Positions 28,295-36,394 of a stretch of 64,000 nt of DNA are shown here, piece after piece (within the stretch, counting starts at the first letter, position 1; every line of letters begins with the position of its first letter). Below the pieces are notes generated by a model. It had not been told where the DNA came from and did not search any database. It worked only from the letters and a program-made list of their open reading frames with translations. This DNA comes from Proteus vulgaris (GTDB lineage Bacteria; Pseudomonadota; Gammaproteobacteria; Enterobacterales; Enterobacteriaceae): assembly GCF_016239305.1 (NCBI RefSeq), contig NZ_JAEHOQ010000004.1:124001-188000 (forward strand). Reading direction: 5' to 3'. Position numbers and translations under genes: made by a program.

Positions 28295-28996
28295 CTATAT
28301 AATTGTATAATTATTCAATTGGTCTATTATTTCGTCTCTACTACAATTCATTAAAATATCAATCATTGATGCATTTTTTATAAATTCTTTTGAATTTATT
28401 TGAGAATAAGGAGTTGAAATAGGATTTATAAACCCTAATTCAATGTTCCTCTTTGTAAATTCATTTTTGTCATAAAGTTCCATACCACCGTGAGCATTTA
28501 TATATATATTAGCATTATTTATCTTACATAAATCATATATTTTCTCTTGGGCATTTTCGGTTCGATTATAGTTTATATTTGAGGAAAATTTATAATTTAA
28601 ATTTAAATCAAGATATTCGAAAATTTTTATTATTGATAGTGATGTTATATTTGATACGTTTCTTTGTTCGTTGTTAAAAATTGATTCTATTAATGGGTAT
28701 ATATCATGAAAATTTTTTGCTTTAGAATATGACATTTCTATTGTAGATAAAATTTTTTTTGTTTCTTGTGTAAAATATAATTCATTTATTAATTTATTTT
28801 GTGAAGCACTTTCTATTGGTAATGTAAATAATAAGATTCCATTTTTAGTGATTATATTATTTCTATTTATATATCCTTTTTTGATATAATTAACATCATC
28901 ATAAAATATAAACATATCACTATGATAAGCTAGTTGATAGTATCCTATATATGGAAATAGGTAAGGTTGCATTACGGCTAAAATCATAATTTTCAA
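28295..28996 (-). CDS. WbqC family protein
   Basis: The 233-residue protein begins with AVMQPYLFPYIGYYQLAYHSDMF in the conserved WbqC manner, followed by YDDVNYIKKGYINRN and INAHGGMELYDK. WbqC-family proteins occur in O-antigen clusters that make amino-deoxy sugars, often next to DegT aminotransferases. Their reaction is not known to me, and involvement in decorating the amino group is inference. The start overlaps the aminotransferase gene by 4 bp (ATGA), so the two are translationally coupled. Eight bases separate it from the acyltransferase gene. Confidence 0.8.
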   Translation of the reverse strand: MKIMILAVMQPYLFPYIGYYQLAYHSDMFIFYDDVNYIKKGYINRNNIITKNGILLFTLPIESASQNKLINELYFTQETKKILSTIEMSYSKAKNFHDIYPLIESIFNNEQRNVSNITSLSIIKIFEYLDLNLNYKFSSNINYNRTENAQEKIYDLCKINNANIYINAHGGMELYDKNEFTKRNIELGFINPISTPYSQINSKEFIKNASMIDILMNCSRDEIIDQLNNYTII

Positions 28997-30096
28997 TTAC
29001 CTTTAATGACGTTGATAATAAAATTAATATCATCTATGGATAAATTATGATGCATCGGTAAACAAATAACATTATCTGATACATATTTAGATATACTAAG
29101 GTCATATTTTTTATAATTCTTGGTTTTATAAAAATCAAAATCAGTAATTAAGGGGTAAAAATATCGTCTTGATAAGATATTATTTTCTCGTAGTCTGAAA
29201 TATAAACTATCTCTGGATTCACCGTATTCTTTTTCATTAACGATAATAGGAAAGTACGAATAATTTAATTTCACATCATCTTCTATATCTAAAAAATAAA
29301 TACCTTTTATGTTATATAATTCTTTTTTATATAATTCTGCAGAGCGTTTTCTTGAAGCTATAGCATCATCTATATATTTTAAACTAGCTAAGCCATATGC
29401 AGCTTGGATTTCATTTACTTTAGCATTAGAGCCTAGCATTGGAATTTCAGTTTCTGATTCATAGCCAAAATTTTTTAACTGATCTAATTTTTTTTTCATT
29501 TCGAGTGTATGACAAATAATTGCACCACCTTCAATTGTGGAGTAGGCTTTCGTAGCATGGAAACTTAGAATAGACAAATCACCCCAATTTAGTACCGATA
29601 TATTATCTTTTTTAACACCAAAGGCATGCGCTGCATCATAGATAACTTTTAAGTTATATTTATCTGCAATTTCTTGTATTGCATCGTTATCACATGGAGT
29701 TCCATACACATGGACAGGTAATATCGCTGATGTTTTATCTGTTATTGCTTCTTCTATTTTTCTAGGGTCAAGGTTATATGTAGTAGGATCAATATCGATA
29801 AATACAGGTTTCAGATTATTTAAAACGATAGCATGACTTGTTGCCACAAAGCTATATGGTGTAGTAATTACTTCACCTTTTAATTCTAAAGCCTGTAATG
29901 CTGCAATTAGAGCTAATGTACCATTAGAATATAAACTAATATACTTTACCTCTAAATATTTGCATAATTCATCTTCAAGTAGCTGATGATAATGCCCGTT
30001 ATTTGTTAACCACTTTCTGTTCCAGATATCTTCTAAATATGGTGTTAATTCTTCTAGAGGTGGAATAAGCGGTGTTGTAACTGTAATTTTTTCCAT
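28993..30096 (-). CDS. DegT/DnrJ/EryC1 sugar aminotransferase, VioA-like
   Basis: The 367-residue PLP aminotransferase has KWLTNNGHYHQLLE, SNGTLALIAALQAL, TPYSFVATSHAI and YDAAHAFG. LSFHATKAYSTIEGGAI carries the Schiff-base lysine. These resemble VioA, which makes dTDP-4-amino-4,6-dideoxy-D-glucose (dTDP-Qui4N) from dTDP-4-keto-6-deoxyglucose. RmlA in the same operon supports a dTDP sugar. No FdtA-type isomerase is present, which argues against a 3-amino sugar. The needed 4,6-dehydratase (RmlB) is not here and could come from the ECA locus. The exact stereochemistry of the product is inferred. Confidence 0.85.
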   Translation of the reverse strand: MEKITVTTPLIPPLEELTPYLEDIWNRKWLTNNGHYHQLLEDELCKYLEVKYISLYSNGTLALIAALQALELKGEVITTPYSFVATSHAIVLNNLKPVFIDIDPTTYNLDPRKIEEAITDKTSAILPVHVYGTPCDNDAIQEIADKYNLKVIYDAAHAFGVKKDNISVLNWGDLSILSFHATKAYSTIEGGAIICHTLEMKKKLDQLKNFGYESETEIPMLGSNAKVNEIQAAYGLASLKYIDDAIASRKRSAELYKKELYNIKGIYFLDIEDDVKLNYSYFPIIVNEKEYGESRDSLYFRLRENNILSRRYFYPLITDFDFYKTKNYKKYDLSISKYVSDNVICLPMHHNLSIDDINFIINVIKGN

Positions 30097-31533
30097 TTAA
30101 CATTTCTTCTTAAAAATATTTGATATAATACTTCTAAAGAGATCGTATTGAAAAATACGAAGACTTATTATGTATATAATAGGTGTGATTACTAACATAA
30201 ATATTATCTGAATATACTGACTTTCAAAATTTAAAGAAATTAGCCAGCTAGATAAACAACATATAATTGAAACTATCCAAATTGGAAATAAATATTTAAA
30301 TTGTTTCTTAAAGTTAATAGTTGTTAATTTTCCTGTATAATAAGTATTTATTATTAAGGCAATATAAGACTGTACAACTATACCTATACAAATAGCCTTT
30401 ATTCCTAAAGGAATTGTAGCTAATAAAGTAATAGTAACAACTATTTTTTTTATAATTTCTAATTTTAAAAAAAGATCTGAGCGACCTTTAACTTGTAATA
30501 AATTCAAATTAATTGCATGTATTGGGTATAGCATATATCCAATACATAGAATACTAAGTAATGTTGCCGCATAACTCCATTTTTCACCTAATATTATAAA
30601 TATAAAAGGTTGTGAAATTATTGCTAAGCCTACTAATAGAGGGAATACAATTACTGCAGTTAATCTTAATGTTAAAAGATATATAATATCAAAGTTTTTT
30701 TTATCCTTCTGTATGTTACTTAACATAGGATAGGTAACTCTTTGTATTATATTAGTTAAGGTCATTGCAGGAATATAAGATAAATTTTTTGCTTGTGAAA
30801 ATAGTCCAAGCTGATTAGCTGAAAATATTTTCCCTATAATTATTTGATAAATATTATTATAAATAGTATCTATTAATCCTGATATTAATAGCTTTGAGCC
30901 AAATCCAAATAAATAATGAAATGATCTCTTTGAAAATTTTTTCTTTGGTATCCAAGGAAAATATATATTAAGAAAAAAAGAATTTAAAGTATTAAAACTA
31001 AGAGTTTGTATTACTAATGCCCATACACCTAATCCTAAATAAGCAGAATATATAGATAATAGACTACTAAAAAAAACACTGAGTAATGATGCTTTTGCTA
31101 AGGTTTTGAAATCCATATTTATAGTTAATTTTGTGCGTTGAATGGTTGAAAACGCATTAACTATGATTACTAGCCCTAATATTCTGGTTAATAACTCAAG
31201 TTCTTTTTGATTATAAAAATCTGCAATATAAGGTGATGATATATATAATGTTACATAACATACAAAGGAAATAAATATATTAAAATAAAATGTAGTCGAA
31301 AAATCAGATTCAGTCTTAATCTTTTTTCTAATTAAAGCATTACTAAAGCCACTATCAACTAAGGTTTGTGCTATAGCAATAAAAATAGCTAACATTCCAA
31401 TCAGGCCAAATGCGACAGGTCCTAGCATCCGACCTAAAACTAGCATAACTATGAGTTGTATTGCTTGTGTTGTTAGTCTTTCTATTGCACTCCATTTCAA
31501 ACTATTGGAAGTCTTTTTTTGTAAGTCATCCAT
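30097..31533 (-). CDS. wzx: O-antigen flippase Wzx (MOP superfamily)
   Basis: The 478-residue polytopic protein has about 12-14 hydrophobic segments. The N-terminus (SLKWSAIERLTTQAIQLIVML, then GRMLGPVAFGLIGM) is characteristic of the WzxC-type polysaccharide exporter branch. Wzx flips undecaprenyl-linked O-units across the inner membrane for polymerisation by Wzy. It lies four bases after rmlA and directly abuts the aminotransferase start, so the head of the operon is tightly packed. Very AT-rich, as usual for acquired O-antigen genes. Confidence 0.88.
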   Translation of the reverse strand: MDDLQKKTSNSLKWSAIERLTTQAIQLIVMLVLGRMLGPVAFGLIGMLAIFIAIAQTLVDSGFSNALIRKKIKTESDFSTTFYFNIFISFVCYVTLYISSPYIADFYNQKELELLTRILGLVIIVNAFSTIQRTKLTINMDFKTLAKASLLSVFFSSLLSIYSAYLGLGVWALVIQTLSFNTLNSFFLNIYFPWIPKKKFSKRSFHYLFGFGSKLLISGLIDTIYNNIYQIIIGKIFSANQLGLFSQAKNLSYIPAMTLTNIIQRVTYPMLSNIQKDKKNFDIIYLLTLRLTAVIVFPLLVGLAIISQPFIFIILGEKWSYAATLLSILCIGYMLYPIHAINLNLLQVKGRSDLFLKLEIIKKIVVTITLLATIPLGIKAICIGIVVQSYIALIINTYYTGKLTTINFKKQFKYLFPIWIVSIICCLSSWLISLNFESQYIQIIFMLVITPIIYIISLRIFQYDLFRSIISNIFKKKC

Positions 31534-31537
31534 TATA

Positions 31538-32401
31538 TTATTTCACTAGAGTTAATAAATATTCGCCATAGCTATTTTTTGCCATTAACTGTGCTCGTTT
31601 TAATATATCTTCTTTAGTAATCCACTTATTATTAAACGCAATTTCTTCTAGACAAGCAACTTTATAGCCTTGTCTTTTCTCTATAGTTTCAACAAATTGG
31701 GCTGCTTCAAGTAAGCTTTCATAAGTTCCTGTATCAAGCCATGCAAATCCTCTGCCTAGCATTTCAACATTTAGCTTATTTTTATGTAAATATATTTCAT
31801 TTAGTGTTGTTATTTCTAATTCACCGCGTTTTGATGGCTTGATTTTTTTAGCTAGACTAATAACGTTATTATCATAAAAGTATAATCCAGTTACGGCATA
31901 ATTAGATTTAGGCTCTAAGGGTTTTTCCTCTATCGAAATAACTTTTTTACTTTCATCAAATTCTACAACACCAAATCTTTTAGGATCTTTTACTTGATAA
32001 CCAAATATAGTTGCTCCATTAGTTTTTGATGCAGCTTCCTTTAGTTTTGGCGAAAAGGCTTGACCATAAAAAATATTATCTCCTAAAACTAAGCATACAC
32101 TATCACTACCAATAAATTCTTCACCGATAATAAATGCTTGAGCCAATCCTTCAGGTTTTGGTTGTATTGCATATTGAATAGAAATACCGAATTGCGAACC
32201 ATCATTAAGTAAACGCTGAAAGCCATCTTGGTCTTCAGGTGTTGTAATAATCAGTATTTCTCTAATGCCTGCAAGCATTAATACTGATAAGGGATAATAG
32301 ATCATGGGTTTATCATAAATAGGTAGTAACTGTTTAGATACACCCATTGTTATTGGATAAAGCCTTGTTCCTGAACCACCTGCTAAAATAATACCTTTCA
32401 T
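31538..32401 (-). CDS. rmlA: glucose-1-phosphate thymidylyltransferase
   Basis: RmlA (RfbA) condenses glucose-1-phosphate and dTTP to dTDP-glucose. The 287-residue protein has the nucleotidyltransferase signature [27 protein letters not shown] at residues 8-34, [13 protein letters not shown] and [15 protein letters not shown]. Length fits the family (about 290). It is the first gene of the O-antigen operon, 135 bp downstream of the ops element. rmlB, rmlC and rmlD are absent, so rhamnose is not made from this cluster alone. Together with the VioA-like enzyme the likely product line is a dTDP-amino-dideoxyhexose. Confidence 0.95.
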   Translation of the reverse strand: MKGIILAGGSGTRLYPITMGVSKQLLPIYDKPMIYYPLSVLMLAGIREILIITTPEDQDGFQRLLNDGSQFGISIQYAIQPKPEGLAQAFIIGEEFIGSDSVCLVLGDNIFYGQAFSPKLKEAASKTNGATIFGYQVKDPKRFGVVEFDESKKVISIEEKPLEPKSNYAVTGLYFYDNNVISLAKKIKPSKRGELEITTLNEIYLHKNKLNVEMLGRGFAWLDTGTYESLLEAAQFVETIEKRQGYKVACLEEIAFNNKWITKEDILKRAQLMAKNSYGEYLLTLVK

Positions 32402-32488
32402 TTTTAAACCTTAAGAAGGTATGTACATTTATTTTCTATAGAAAATAAATGTACATAAAATATTTATTAATTTCGTATTAATTAAACA

Positions 32489-32536
32489 CTTTGTGTTAAA
32501 GAAACTATATCAAATTATACTTTCTTTAACACAAAG
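32489..32536. repeat. 16-bp perfect inverted repeat abutting ops in the O-antigen leader
   Basis: Arms CTTTGTGTTAAAGAAA (32489-32504) and TTTCTTTAACACAAAG (32521-32536) are perfect complements around a 16-base loop. In the minus-strand transcript the hairpin forms immediately after the ops element, sharing one base with it, and before rmlA. There is no T-run after it, so it is not a standard terminator. Confidence 0.8.
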
Positions 32537-32570
32537 CTACCGCACTGGGTTTACGGCCCCCAGAGCGCCA
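32536..32570 (-). promoter_or_regulatory. JUMPstart sequence with ops element (RfaH recruitment site)
   Basis: On the minus strand the block reads GGCGCTCTGG, then GCCGTAAACCCAG, then TGCGGTAGC. It follows the enterobacterial JUMPstart consensus and ends in the core ops element GCGGTAGC (32536-32543). Ops pauses RNA polymerase and recruits RfaH, an antiterminator needed for long LPS and capsule operons. It is oriented toward rmlA and lies 135 bp before it, so the whole cluster down to trmL is probably RfaH-dependent. Confidence 0.88.
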
Positions 32571-32583
32571 AAATTCATCTAGA

Positions 32584-32616
32584 AAAACTCTTATCTATAT
32601 GTAATATAAGAGTTTT
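32584..32616. terminator. AT-rich hairpin near the O-antigen promoter region
   Basis: AAAACTCTTAT (32584-32594) and ATAAGAGTTTT (32606-32616) pair perfectly around 11 bases. Low GC makes it a weak terminator. It lies upstream of JUMPstart on the minus strand and may overlap the promoter. Confidence 0.4.
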
Positions 32617-32640
32617 ATTATATAAGCATACTTTATCAAT

Positions 32641-32710
32641 ATGCTAAAAACCGCACTGAGAGTAGACTCTTCAAACCAGACGGTCAAGTAATAGCTCGGT
32701 ATTTTAGCAT
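32641..32710 (-). repeat. degenerate second JUMPstart-like block inside an inverted repeat
   Basis: ATGCTAAAA (32641-32649) and TTTTAGCAT (32702-32710) are inverted. On the minus strand they enclose GTCTGG and CAGTGCGGT, two pieces shared in order with the JUMPstart at 32536-32570. The ops core here is altered (GCGGTTTT), so RfaH loading is doubtful. It may be a decayed duplicate. Confidence 0.35.
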
Positions 32711-32797
32711 TGATTGAGGATATATAAATACTGGAATAACGTTCAATTCGGGCAGATCATTCTGAATTACATCGTTAGGTGCTAGCAAAAAGAATAT

Positions 32798-32821
32798 GCC
32801 ACCTATTCTTCAATAGGTGGC
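32798..32821 (-). terminator. minus-strand terminator upstream of the O-antigen promoter region
   Basis: GCCACCTATT and AATAGGTGGC pair perfectly around a four-base loop. On the minus strand the hairpin is followed by ATATTCTTTTTG. It would insulate the O-antigen operon from leftward transcription arriving from the cpx side. Confidence 0.65.
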
Positions 32822-33055
32822 AGGATATTTTGATACAATAGTTTAATTACTCTATTGAACTTACATGTACTATATGTTTATAGCGTTTATTCGGGATGGC
32901 TAAATTTCTGTTTGTGAGGAGATTGTCTATTTGGGAGGATGTTACTCACATTTCACCGTGAGAACTTCTTTAAAATTCAAATCACAGTAGTATTCACTAA
33001 TCTCCTCCCTTCCTTTATAGTATCCGGTTACAAAAGAAAAAAATTTAAGCCAAAA

Positions 33056-34045
33056 ATGAAAAATAAACCTAAAATCAGCGTATTGATGTCAGTGTACAAT
33101 GATTCAATACATTTGAATGAAGCTATAGATTCTATTTTAAATCAGACTTTTAAAGATTTTGAATTTATCATCATTAATGATGGTTCTACCGATTTGTCTC
33201 TTGATATTTTAAAAGAATATGAAGAAAAAGATAGTCGAGTAAAAGTGTATACTAATGCATCTAATATCGGGTTAGCTAAATCTTTGAACAAAGGTTTTTT
33301 ACTTGCTTCTGGTGACTATATTGCTCGAATGGATGCTGATGATTACTCATATCCAACTCGCCTTCAAAAGCAGTTTGAGTTCATGGAAAACCATAAAAAT
33401 ATTATGGTCTGTGGTACATCAATGGAAATCTATGAATACGACAACAAATTCATGATTCTTCCAATAAAGCATAATGCAATAGCCGCTGGATTAATTTTTG
33501 GAACTAATTTTTATCATCCAACAGTCATGTTTAGATCTGATTTTATTAAAAAAAATAAAATTATGTATCCAGAAGATTATAAATATGCTCAAGATTATGG
33601 GTTATGGATAAATTTATTAAAGCTAAATCAGGAAAATATTTTTTCCAATCTAGAAGAAGCGTTATTAAAATATAGAATTCATCCAGATAGAAATAGAAAG
33701 AACTATTTTAGTATACAAACCTCATTTGCTATAAAAGCACAAATTAATGCATTAGATATGTTTAATATTGAGGTGAATGAGGATGTATTATATAACTTGA
33801 ACTTTTCAATTGAAAATCTAAGTTTAGATGATATAAAAAAATGTAATGCAGTTTTGGATAAGATTAAAACTAAAAATAAAGAACTTTGCCCTTATTTTTA
33901 CAAAAATCTTGAAGTTGCTATTGTGCGAAAAAAAGTATCATTGTTTCGGCGTTGTGAGAAAAAAAGCCTTTTTTATCCTTATATGAAGGTTAAAGCAAGG
34001 CTTATTTACTTAATGAATAGGAAAATGATTAAGGCTCTAAACTAA
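33056..34045 (+). CDS. glycosyltransferase, GT2 family, outside the main O-antigen operon
   Basis: The GT-A domain starts at once (KPKISVLMSVYNDSIHLNEAIDSIL). It contains FIIINDGSTDLSLDIL, the metal motif ARMDADDYS and CGTSMEIYEY. The ATG at 33056 (329 residues) is preferred. A longer open frame from 32939 adds 39 residues unlike any GT2 N-terminus. The ribosome site is weak. The gene reads rightward, opposite to the O-antigen operon, and ends convergently with the ATP-grasp gene through a shared hairpin. It may add a side-chain sugar or be a remnant of an earlier cluster. Donor unknown. Confidence 0.78.
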   Translation: MKNKPKISVLMSVYNDSIHLNEAIDSILNQTFKDFEFIIINDGSTDLSLDILKEYEEKDSRVKVYTNASNIGLAKSLNKGFLLASGDYIARMDADDYSYPTRLQKQFEFMENHKNIMVCGTSMEIYEYDNKFMILPIKHNAIAAGLIFGTNFYHPTVMFRSDFIKKNKIMYPEDYKYAQDYGLWINLLKLNQENIFSNLEEALLKYRIHPDRNRKNYFSIQTSFAIKAQINALDMFNIEVNEDVLYNLNFSIENLSLDDIKKCNAVLDKIKTKNKELCPYFYKNLEVAIVRKKVSLFRRCEKKSLFYPYMKVKARLIYLMNRKMIKALN

Positions 34046-34068
34046 GGGGGAATCCTTAGTTTAATTTT
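34039..34068. terminator. bidirectional hairpin overlapping two convergent stop codons
   Basis: AAACTAAGG (34039-34047) and CCTTAGTTT (34054-34062) pair perfectly, followed by AATTTT. The stem contains both the GT2 stop (TAA, 34043-34045) and the ATP-grasp stop (34056-34058). Confidence 0.65.
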
Positions 34069-34949
34069 AGATAATTTCCAAATATCAGATCAACATTCTT
34101 GTTTTCTTCATTATTTAATTCTTTATCCATACCTGCTGATGGAATAAAGGTTAATTCTCCAAAATGAACTACACCATTATTTAGGTATAAATCGACTCTA
34201 ACAAAAGGAAATGGTTTGGATAGCCTTTCTGCATATTCAAAGAGTTTTTGATAATTTTGAGGCTTATCTAAAATGGTTGAAACTTCATTATTCTTATAGT
34301 CAATACCGTAAGGTAATAATTCCCATTCTTTATTAACAAAATAAAATTTAGGATGTTGTGACTCTCTTTCAGTACAGATCATGACAAATAGAGGCTTACC
34401 ATGAAAACAAAATAATTTGTAATCATATGGAAGTTCATTATTTTTTGTTTCTATGAATTTTTCACAAATTATTTTTTTAGAGATATCCTTATAAACAAAT
34501 TCAACAGCTAATCGCCAATAGTCTTCATTTAGCCAAGTTGTTAATGTTTGCCTAATGTTATCTGGGGATATCTTATCTTTATCTCTGCAAATGATATTAT
34601 AACCTGCACCATGATTGCATTTTAGTACAAATTTATTAGGCAACTCAGAGAAGTTAATATCGTCAGGTTGATCACATACTTGATGGATTTCATTGAGTAT
34701 TTCTTCACAACCACAGTCCTTAACATATTCTCGAGCTGCGTATTTATCGGCACATTTTGTGACTAATGGGTTATTTTTATATAAATTTAACTTTAGGTGC
34801 TGTAATTTCTCATTAAATGTTTGTGGAAACTCTAAATTTAGAGTTTTTCTCATTCGTTCTTTATATATTGATTTAGTTACTAATTCTGGAAAAGTATCGC
34901 AATATTTATAACGTAATTTATTTCTTAAAATTTTCAGGTATTTATTCAT
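34056..34949 (-). CDS. TupA-like ATP-grasp protein (putative amidoligase)
   Basis: The 297-residue protein matches the TupA-like ATP-grasp family found in polysaccharide loci. It has an N-terminal FPQTFNEKLQHLKL and CADKYAAREYVKDC. ATP-grasp elements follow in KFVLKCNHGAGYNIICRDK, CEKFIE, PYDYKLFCFHGKPLFVM and FPFVRVDLYLNNGVVHFGELTFIPSAG. The family is predicted to form amide or peptide-like bonds, possibly joining amino acids to uronic acids; direct evidence is lacking. The setting beside an O-antigen locus with uronate synthesis genes fits, since many Proteus O-antigens carry amino acids amide-linked to uronic acids. AT-rich, and convergent with the GT2 gene. Confidence 0.8.
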   Translation of the reverse strand: MNKYLKILRNKLRYKYCDTFPELVTKSIYKERMRKTLNLEFPQTFNEKLQHLKLNLYKNNPLVTKCADKYAAREYVKDCGCEEILNEIHQVCDQPDDINFSELPNKFVLKCNHGAGYNIICRDKDKISPDNIRQTLTTWLNEDYWRLAVEFVYKDISKKIICEKFIETKNNELPYDYKLFCFHGKPLFVMICTERESQHPKFYFVNKEWELLPYGIDYKNNEVSTILDKPQNYQKLFEYAERLSKPFPFVRVDLYLNNGVVHFGELTFIPSAGMDKELNNEENKNVDLIFGNYLKLN

Positions 34950-35014
34950 AAAGGTAATAAAATATTATTTAGCAAAATCGTATTTTAAGGCTAAAAATTA
35001 CATTTAGATAGATT

Positions 35015-36382
35015 TTACTTTGTTTTTGGCAACCAAATCTCAACCCTCAACCCGCCTAATGGGCTGTCATCGGCTTTAACATGGCCTCTATGTTGGCTTA
35101 CTGCTGTCTCAACAATGGCTAATCCTAAGCCTGTGCCACCTGATTCACGATCTCTGGCTTCGTCAGTGCGATAAAATGGCCGGAAGATATGCTCTCTATC
35201 TTCTGGGCTAACGCCAGGGCCATCATCATCAACAATAATCGTGATACCTTGGTTTTGTTCAGTAAAGGCAACCTCAATGCGAGAATTTGAATAACGTAAG
35301 GCATTACGAACAATATTTTCAAATGCACTAGCCAGAGAATATGGATTACAGTAAATAGGCCATGCTCCCGGAGGTGTTGTCACTTGTAGCGTCTTATTAC
35401 TTTGTTCAGCCTCAAATTTGGCATTATCTAAAATGTCATCCCACAGCTCATTGGCTTTTACCGTTTCGCGTAATAACTCGTTTTTATGTTGGTTGCGTGA
35501 AAGAACCAGTAAATCATTAATCATGCCATCAAGGCGCTGAGTTTCAGTTTCAATGCGCTCTAGTTCTTTACTTTCTCCACTACGACGACGTAATAATGCA
35601 CTCGCTAATTGTAAGCGTGTTAATGGTGTTCGTAGTTCGTGAGAAATATCAGAAATTAACCGTTGTTGTGCCTCAACCATGCGTTCAAGAGCACTTATCA
35701 TCTGATTAAAGCTGGTACCTGCTGCTAAAAACTCTTGAGGGCCAGTTTCTAGTTCAGGGTGAGGACGTAAATTACCTTTCGCAACATCATCAGCCGCATT
35801 TTTAAGTTGCCTTGCCGGTTTTGCTAAGCTCCAAGAAAGCCATACTAATAATGGTGTGCTGATAAGCATAGTAAATATGAGTAGCAATAACGGTTTATCA
35901 AATAATAAGTTGATGAAGTCAGATTGAGGGCTACTTGATGGACGAACGAGATAAAGCTGGTAATGATCTTCACCATCTCTTACTGAAAATGGCCCTAACA
36001 TCTCAGAACGGCCATATTTTTTCTTTTTAGGGTGATCGGCGTTATCAGATTGACCAATAAAGTTTCTGACAACCTGCATCTCATTACGTTGAGCGCCGAT
36101 AATGCGTCCTTCACTAGTCACGATAATTAAACGCTGACCAGGTGGAGCCCATTTATCAATAGCGCGGATTAATCGACGCCACCAAAGGAGATCGTTAGCT
36201 GGATCTTGAGCTAATTCCGCTTCGATATGTTGTTCTAGCATAACACCTTGACGGTACTCACTCTCTAAAAGAGGGGTAAGCTGGCGCGAGTCCAGCTTTG
36301 GAACCATCATAACTAGCATCAGAACTAATGCTAGCGTCAGCCAGAATATTGCAAAAATACGCGCTGACAGACTATTTATCAT
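35015..36382 (-). CDS. cpxA: Cpx envelope-stress sensor histidine kinase
   Basis: CpxA is the inner-membrane sensor that phosphorylates CpxR when envelope proteins misfold and dephosphorylates it otherwise. The 455-residue protein has membrane segment one at about residues 8-28, a periplasmic sensor to about 163, and segment two at about 164-184. A HAMP linker follows. The H-box is DISHELRTPLTRLQLA, with phospho-His near 247. The ATPase domain has N-box ENIVRNALRYS and GGTGLGLAI. It lies 12 bases after cpxR in one operon and marks the left boundary of the Proteus O-antigen locus. Confidence 0.97.
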   Translation of the reverse strand: MINSLSARIFAIFWLTLALVLMLVMMVPKLDSRQLTPLLESEYRQGVMLEQHIEAELAQDPANDLLWWRRLIRAIDKWAPPGQRLIIVTSEGRIIGAQRNEMQVVRNFIGQSDNADHPKKKKYGRSEMLGPFSVRDGEDHYQLYLVRPSSSPQSDFINLLFDKPLLLLIFTMLISTPLLVWLSWSLAKPARQLKNAADDVAKGNLRPHPELETGPQEFLAAGTSFNQMISALERMVEAQQRLISDISHELRTPLTRLQLASALLRRRSGESKELERIETETQRLDGMINDLLVLSRNQHKNELLRETVKANELWDDILDNAKFEAEQSNKTLQVTTPPGAWPIYCNPYSLASAFENIVRNALRYSNSRIEVAFTEQNQGITIIVDDDGPGVSPEDREHIFRPFYRTDEARDRESGGTGLGLAIVETAVSQHRGHVKADDSPLGGLRVEIWLPKTK

Positions 36383-36394
36383 AAAGAATATTTA

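Larger units (their letters stand above)
32402..33055. other. 654-bp control region between the O-antigen operon and a divergent GT2 gene
   Basis: The region holds no convincing gene but is unusually structured. It contains a 16-bp inverted repeat, the JUMPstart/ops element, an AT-rich hairpin, a degenerate JUMPstart-like block, a minus-strand terminator-like hairpin and inverted repeats before the GT2 start, each listed separately. The O-antigen promoter should lie upstream of ops on the minus strand. A perfect TATAAT reads leftward at 32617-32622, but no good -35 was found. Confidence 0.6.

Noticed and set aside
32939-33055. N-terminal extension of the GT2 gene from an ATG at 32939
   Set aside because: The 39 added residues are basic and hydrophobic without similarity to GT2 enzymes; the GT-A fold begins right after the ATG at 33056.
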